Part shown: one piece after another, positions 61,575 through 64,000 of the stretch
Layout: the number at the start of each line of letters is the position of its first letter
Numbering within the stretch: the first letter of the stretch is position 1
Source: Macrobrachium rosenbergii
Lineage: Eukaryota; Arthropoda; Malacostraca; Decapoda; Palaemonidae
Assembly: GCF_040412425.1 (NCBI RefSeq)
Contig: NC_089744.1
Coordinates: 39,397,599-39,461,598, forward strand
Reading direction: 5' to 3'
Length of the DNA stretch: 64,000 nucleotides
The notes under the pieces: model-generated
Databases searched by the model: none
The model's input: the letters and a program-made list of their open reading frames with translations, nothing else
What the model was told of the DNA's origin: nothing
Position numbers and translations under genes: made by a program

Positions 61575-62580
61575 TTAAGAATATATTTCATTTAAGATAT
61601 TGCAATTAAATTTTATTATCCACAAAATACACAATCAAGAATAATTCAAAAAAACAACATTTTTAAAATACAATCCTTTCATTTACACAGGCGAATCTCT
61701 GGGTTTCATAAATCCTAGGCATTCCATTCCTAAACATAAGGATGAAAAAAATAATCTGCTGGCTGACTGGCAACACTGCACATGCAAGCTTGTCCACTGG
61801 GTCCAGTTAGATAAGCACCTCACTCCTCTTGTGGTAGATTATAAATGCAAGAAATATGCAATGTTGAGAGGCAGGATCATAAACTGTACATGATCAATTT
61901 TTATTTCTTTTCATTGTTTTTTCAAATATATGGATTCTTTGATTTACAAGAAGGGGATGCACCAGCATGATTTTCATATTCTAATTCTTGCACATTGAGA
62001 TTCTTTACCATATAGTAATTATTTTTTATATAAAATTCCTGAAAGTACCAGATATGTCTGTCCTTTTTCCACTGGTCAAATTTATTCACATTTTTGTGAT
62101 ATGAAAAAATATATACAGAAATATCTCCTGTTATGTTTGTTTTTGGTACTCTTGACTTTAAGGTAAATTTTGTGCAAAAAAAATAGGGAAAAATGTAAAT
62201 TGATATACATCGGGTTTTGCAACTTCATGTCTGTCAGCACAAATATTAAAAAGTCCCAAAATACAAAAATCAATAGAAAAAAAGTCCAAAATCACATAAA
62301 AATACATTGCAATACATTAAATATACAGTAATGTAATTTACAGAATAAAACCATTTAATAGCTTAATAATGATAAATATACTGTCAAAGTACAACACATT
62401 AGGCTGTAATGGTTCCAGTGGTCAGTCACATGGCTTTCATGTTATTTGTAGCATCTTGTTTCTGTTGAATTTGTGCCTTTAACATTTGTTTCATGGGCCC
62501 AAAGAATGTTCCTGGTGAAACTAAGTGTCACGCTAAAATGTTGGAGAATAGGTGACAGTGATGAAATGCAATAAAAAATA
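61575..62580. other. Intronic sequence, nothing recognised
   Basis: AT-rich, upstream (gene sense) of exon 1; no further USP24 exon was recognised. Confidence 0.5.
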
Positions 62581-62584
62581 TTTT

Positions 62585-64000
62585 TATGATAAAATAAAGT
62601 TTTATATATACTTACCAACTAACTACATAGCTATTAGTTTCTAACTATCGCAGCAGTTAAAAATTTGAAATTCGCAATAACGCTCTATTGTTTTGGGGTA
62701 GGTAACTACACCCCGCCCACTTTTGGAGAAGAATAGGTACAACAGTGCTGGAGAGCTCAATTTATTTGTGCCCTATGTCCATGAGAGAGGAGGCAGGAGG
62801 GCTCTGATCATGTAGTTACTTGGAAAGTATATATAAAACTTTATTTTATCATCAAAATGTAATTTTTATATAAGTAACTTACCAAGTAACTACATAGCTG
62901 AATCCCACATTGACAGGAGGTGGGATGCATGGACACGTTCTACTCAAAAACACTCAGTAAAGGAGATGAATTTTAAATAGAAAGGTAGCTAGCATTGGTA
63001 GAATGCTTGTTGTAACTTTATCTGGTGTGGTGAGACAGCGGCAGCAGGAAGATACTGCCTCTGGTTGGTGCTCATCTCAACTTGTAGTGACGTGGCAGTA
63101 AAGCCGAGGGTCTTCTCTACTCCAATGGGGAGCCTTGCAACCAAGGAGTGCTCTGAGGGCTGACAAGGCATTACAAAATAAAACAAGTGCCCTTGCCCTG
63201 GGCACAGTACAATGAATACAACCAGAAATTCTGTTACCCACACACTATAAAAAAAAAAACATCACCCATCCATTAAAAACAACTGGTGGGTACTTCAGGT
63301 ACACAGTAACCTCAGGCTTCACAAAACTTAACATCCTTTAACAATGCAAGGAGACAGAGGAATCTGATGTTGATGCCAATCAGATGAAGCCATCTTGCGA
63401 GAGGGGTGAGGACTCAAATAAACACTTGAGGTGCCGTGGAAAGCCCAAAGCAGAGAGCCCAAAACTGAAATACTTTGCCCTGGAAGATGAACCTGAGATA
63501 CTTCCTGAAGTCCAGATGGATGGGGGTATGGAAGTGTGTGTCTTGCATATCCAGCATTATCATCCAATCGCCCGGGTGAATGGATGATATGGCTGACTTC
63601 ATCTCCGTTATGAAGAGATTGAGGGCGCTTACATTGAGGGCTTGTCTCCAACCCCCTGACACTTTGGGGACTATAAACAGACGACTGTAGAAGCCCTCTG
63701 TGCAGGTGTCCTCAACTTCTTCTATGACTCTCTTTAGATGGAGAGAGGATATTTCCTTCAAAAGGGCCGAATGTTTCTCTGAGCCTTTTGAGTACGCCGT
63801 CAAGACAATGGGAGAAGTGACCAAAGGAGGGTTCTTCATGAAGGGGATGGAGTAACCCTCCTTCAGAATCTTGATGATCCACCAGTCTGCCCCTCTGTGA
63901 CTCCACTTCTCCCAAAAATGGAGAAGTCTGGCTCCTACTGGGGCATGAAGGACTTCTTGTTCATTTCTTAGTCAAGGCCTTGGAAGAGTTCCTTCCCTTG
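62585..64000 (-). mobile_element. DIRS-like element, second subfamily, 3' part
   Basis: The terminal hairpin has left arm ATAAAATAAAGTTTTATATA, CTTACCAACTAACTACATAG (62586-62632) and its inverse at about 62813-62858. The inner part of the arm occurs a third time (CTTACCAAGTAACTACATAG, 62878-62897). The body then leads to minus-coded reverse transcriptase. The primary sequence differs from the other DIRS copies but the plan is the same. It continues past the right window edge. Confidence 0.65.
63330..63915 (-). pseudogene. DIRS-type reverse transcriptase fragment
   Basis: The minus frame reads KEISSLHLKRVIEEVEDTCT, GFYSRLFIVPKVSGGWRQAL, DWMIMLDMQDTHFHTPIHLD (motif A with its Asp), RKYLRFIFQGKVFQF and ALCFGLSTAPQVF (motif B region), typical of the DIRS/Gypsy-like branch. 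After a stop at 63414, the sequence PLARWLHLIGINIRF continues, then is lost. The YxDD box was not found. No recombinase lies between it and the terminal repeat, so an internal deletion removed the 3' genes. Confidence 0.85.

Overview
The window is eukaryotic, most likely from a decapod crustacean (shrimp, crayfish or crab). That placement is an inference from three things: an arthropod-like protein gene split by very long introns, many DIRS-like tyrosine-recombinase retrotransposons, and abundant GA/CT microsatellites mixed with LINE, SINE, MULE, Tigger and piggyBac-like repeats. No bacterial-style operon, CRISPR array, intact tRNA or intact rRNA gene was seen.

The only host gene recognised is the ubiquitin-specific protease USP24, on the minus strand. 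Ten exons (61567 down to 8710) join in one frame with GT..AG borders and matching phases to give 547 consecutive codons. They cover the end of the helical region before the protease and the first part of the catalytic domain: the Cys box with the catalytic cysteine at 22023-22025, the QQDAFEF block and the two CxxC pairs of the fingers. The start of the gene lies beyond base 64000. The rest of the catalytic domain (His box) and the C-terminus should lie below base 1. Two introns are 133 and 148 bp; the others run from 1.4 to 15 kb and are filled with repeats.

Layout. 1-2136: a piggyBac-like non-autonomous element carrying 379-bp satellite units, itself hit by a 351-bp inverted-repeat element. 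2.4-2.9 kb: a ~190-bp tandem repeat. 3.9-7.5 kb: a DIRS terminal structure, a MITE and decayed retroelement sequence. 8.7-12.5 kb: USP24 exons 10, 9 and 8, with a second piggyBac-like element at 10.2-11.0 kb. 12.78-21.46 kb: a DIRS-like element with inverted ends that nearly fills one intron; it contains a nested MULE transposon and tandem 5S rRNA-like relics. 21.9-30.1 kb: exons 7 to 4, two MITEs, a broken LINE and a 133-bp tandem duplication. 31.5-36.35 kb: a decayed plus-strand DIRS element, followed by two SINEs with clear target-site duplications. 37.4-43.3 kb: two more satellite-bearing piggyBac-like elements around exon 3. 43.3-53.1 kb: several DIRS copies (tyrosine-recombinase and gag-like relics), two MITEs and a 76-bp-arm palindrome. 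53.2-56.1 kb: a broken Tigger transposase and its 3' end. 56.7-61.6 kb: exons 2 and 1 around a cluster of CT/GA microsatellites built into a ~131-bp repeat. 62.6-64 kb: another DIRS element with a reverse-transcriptase fragment.

The biology is therefore one conserved deubiquitinase gene whose introns act as a sink for mobile DNA. The most unusual items are the transposon-like units that carry satellite arrays, the shared terminal hairpin design of two unrelated DIRS subfamilies, the 5S-derived tandem relic and the long palindrome.
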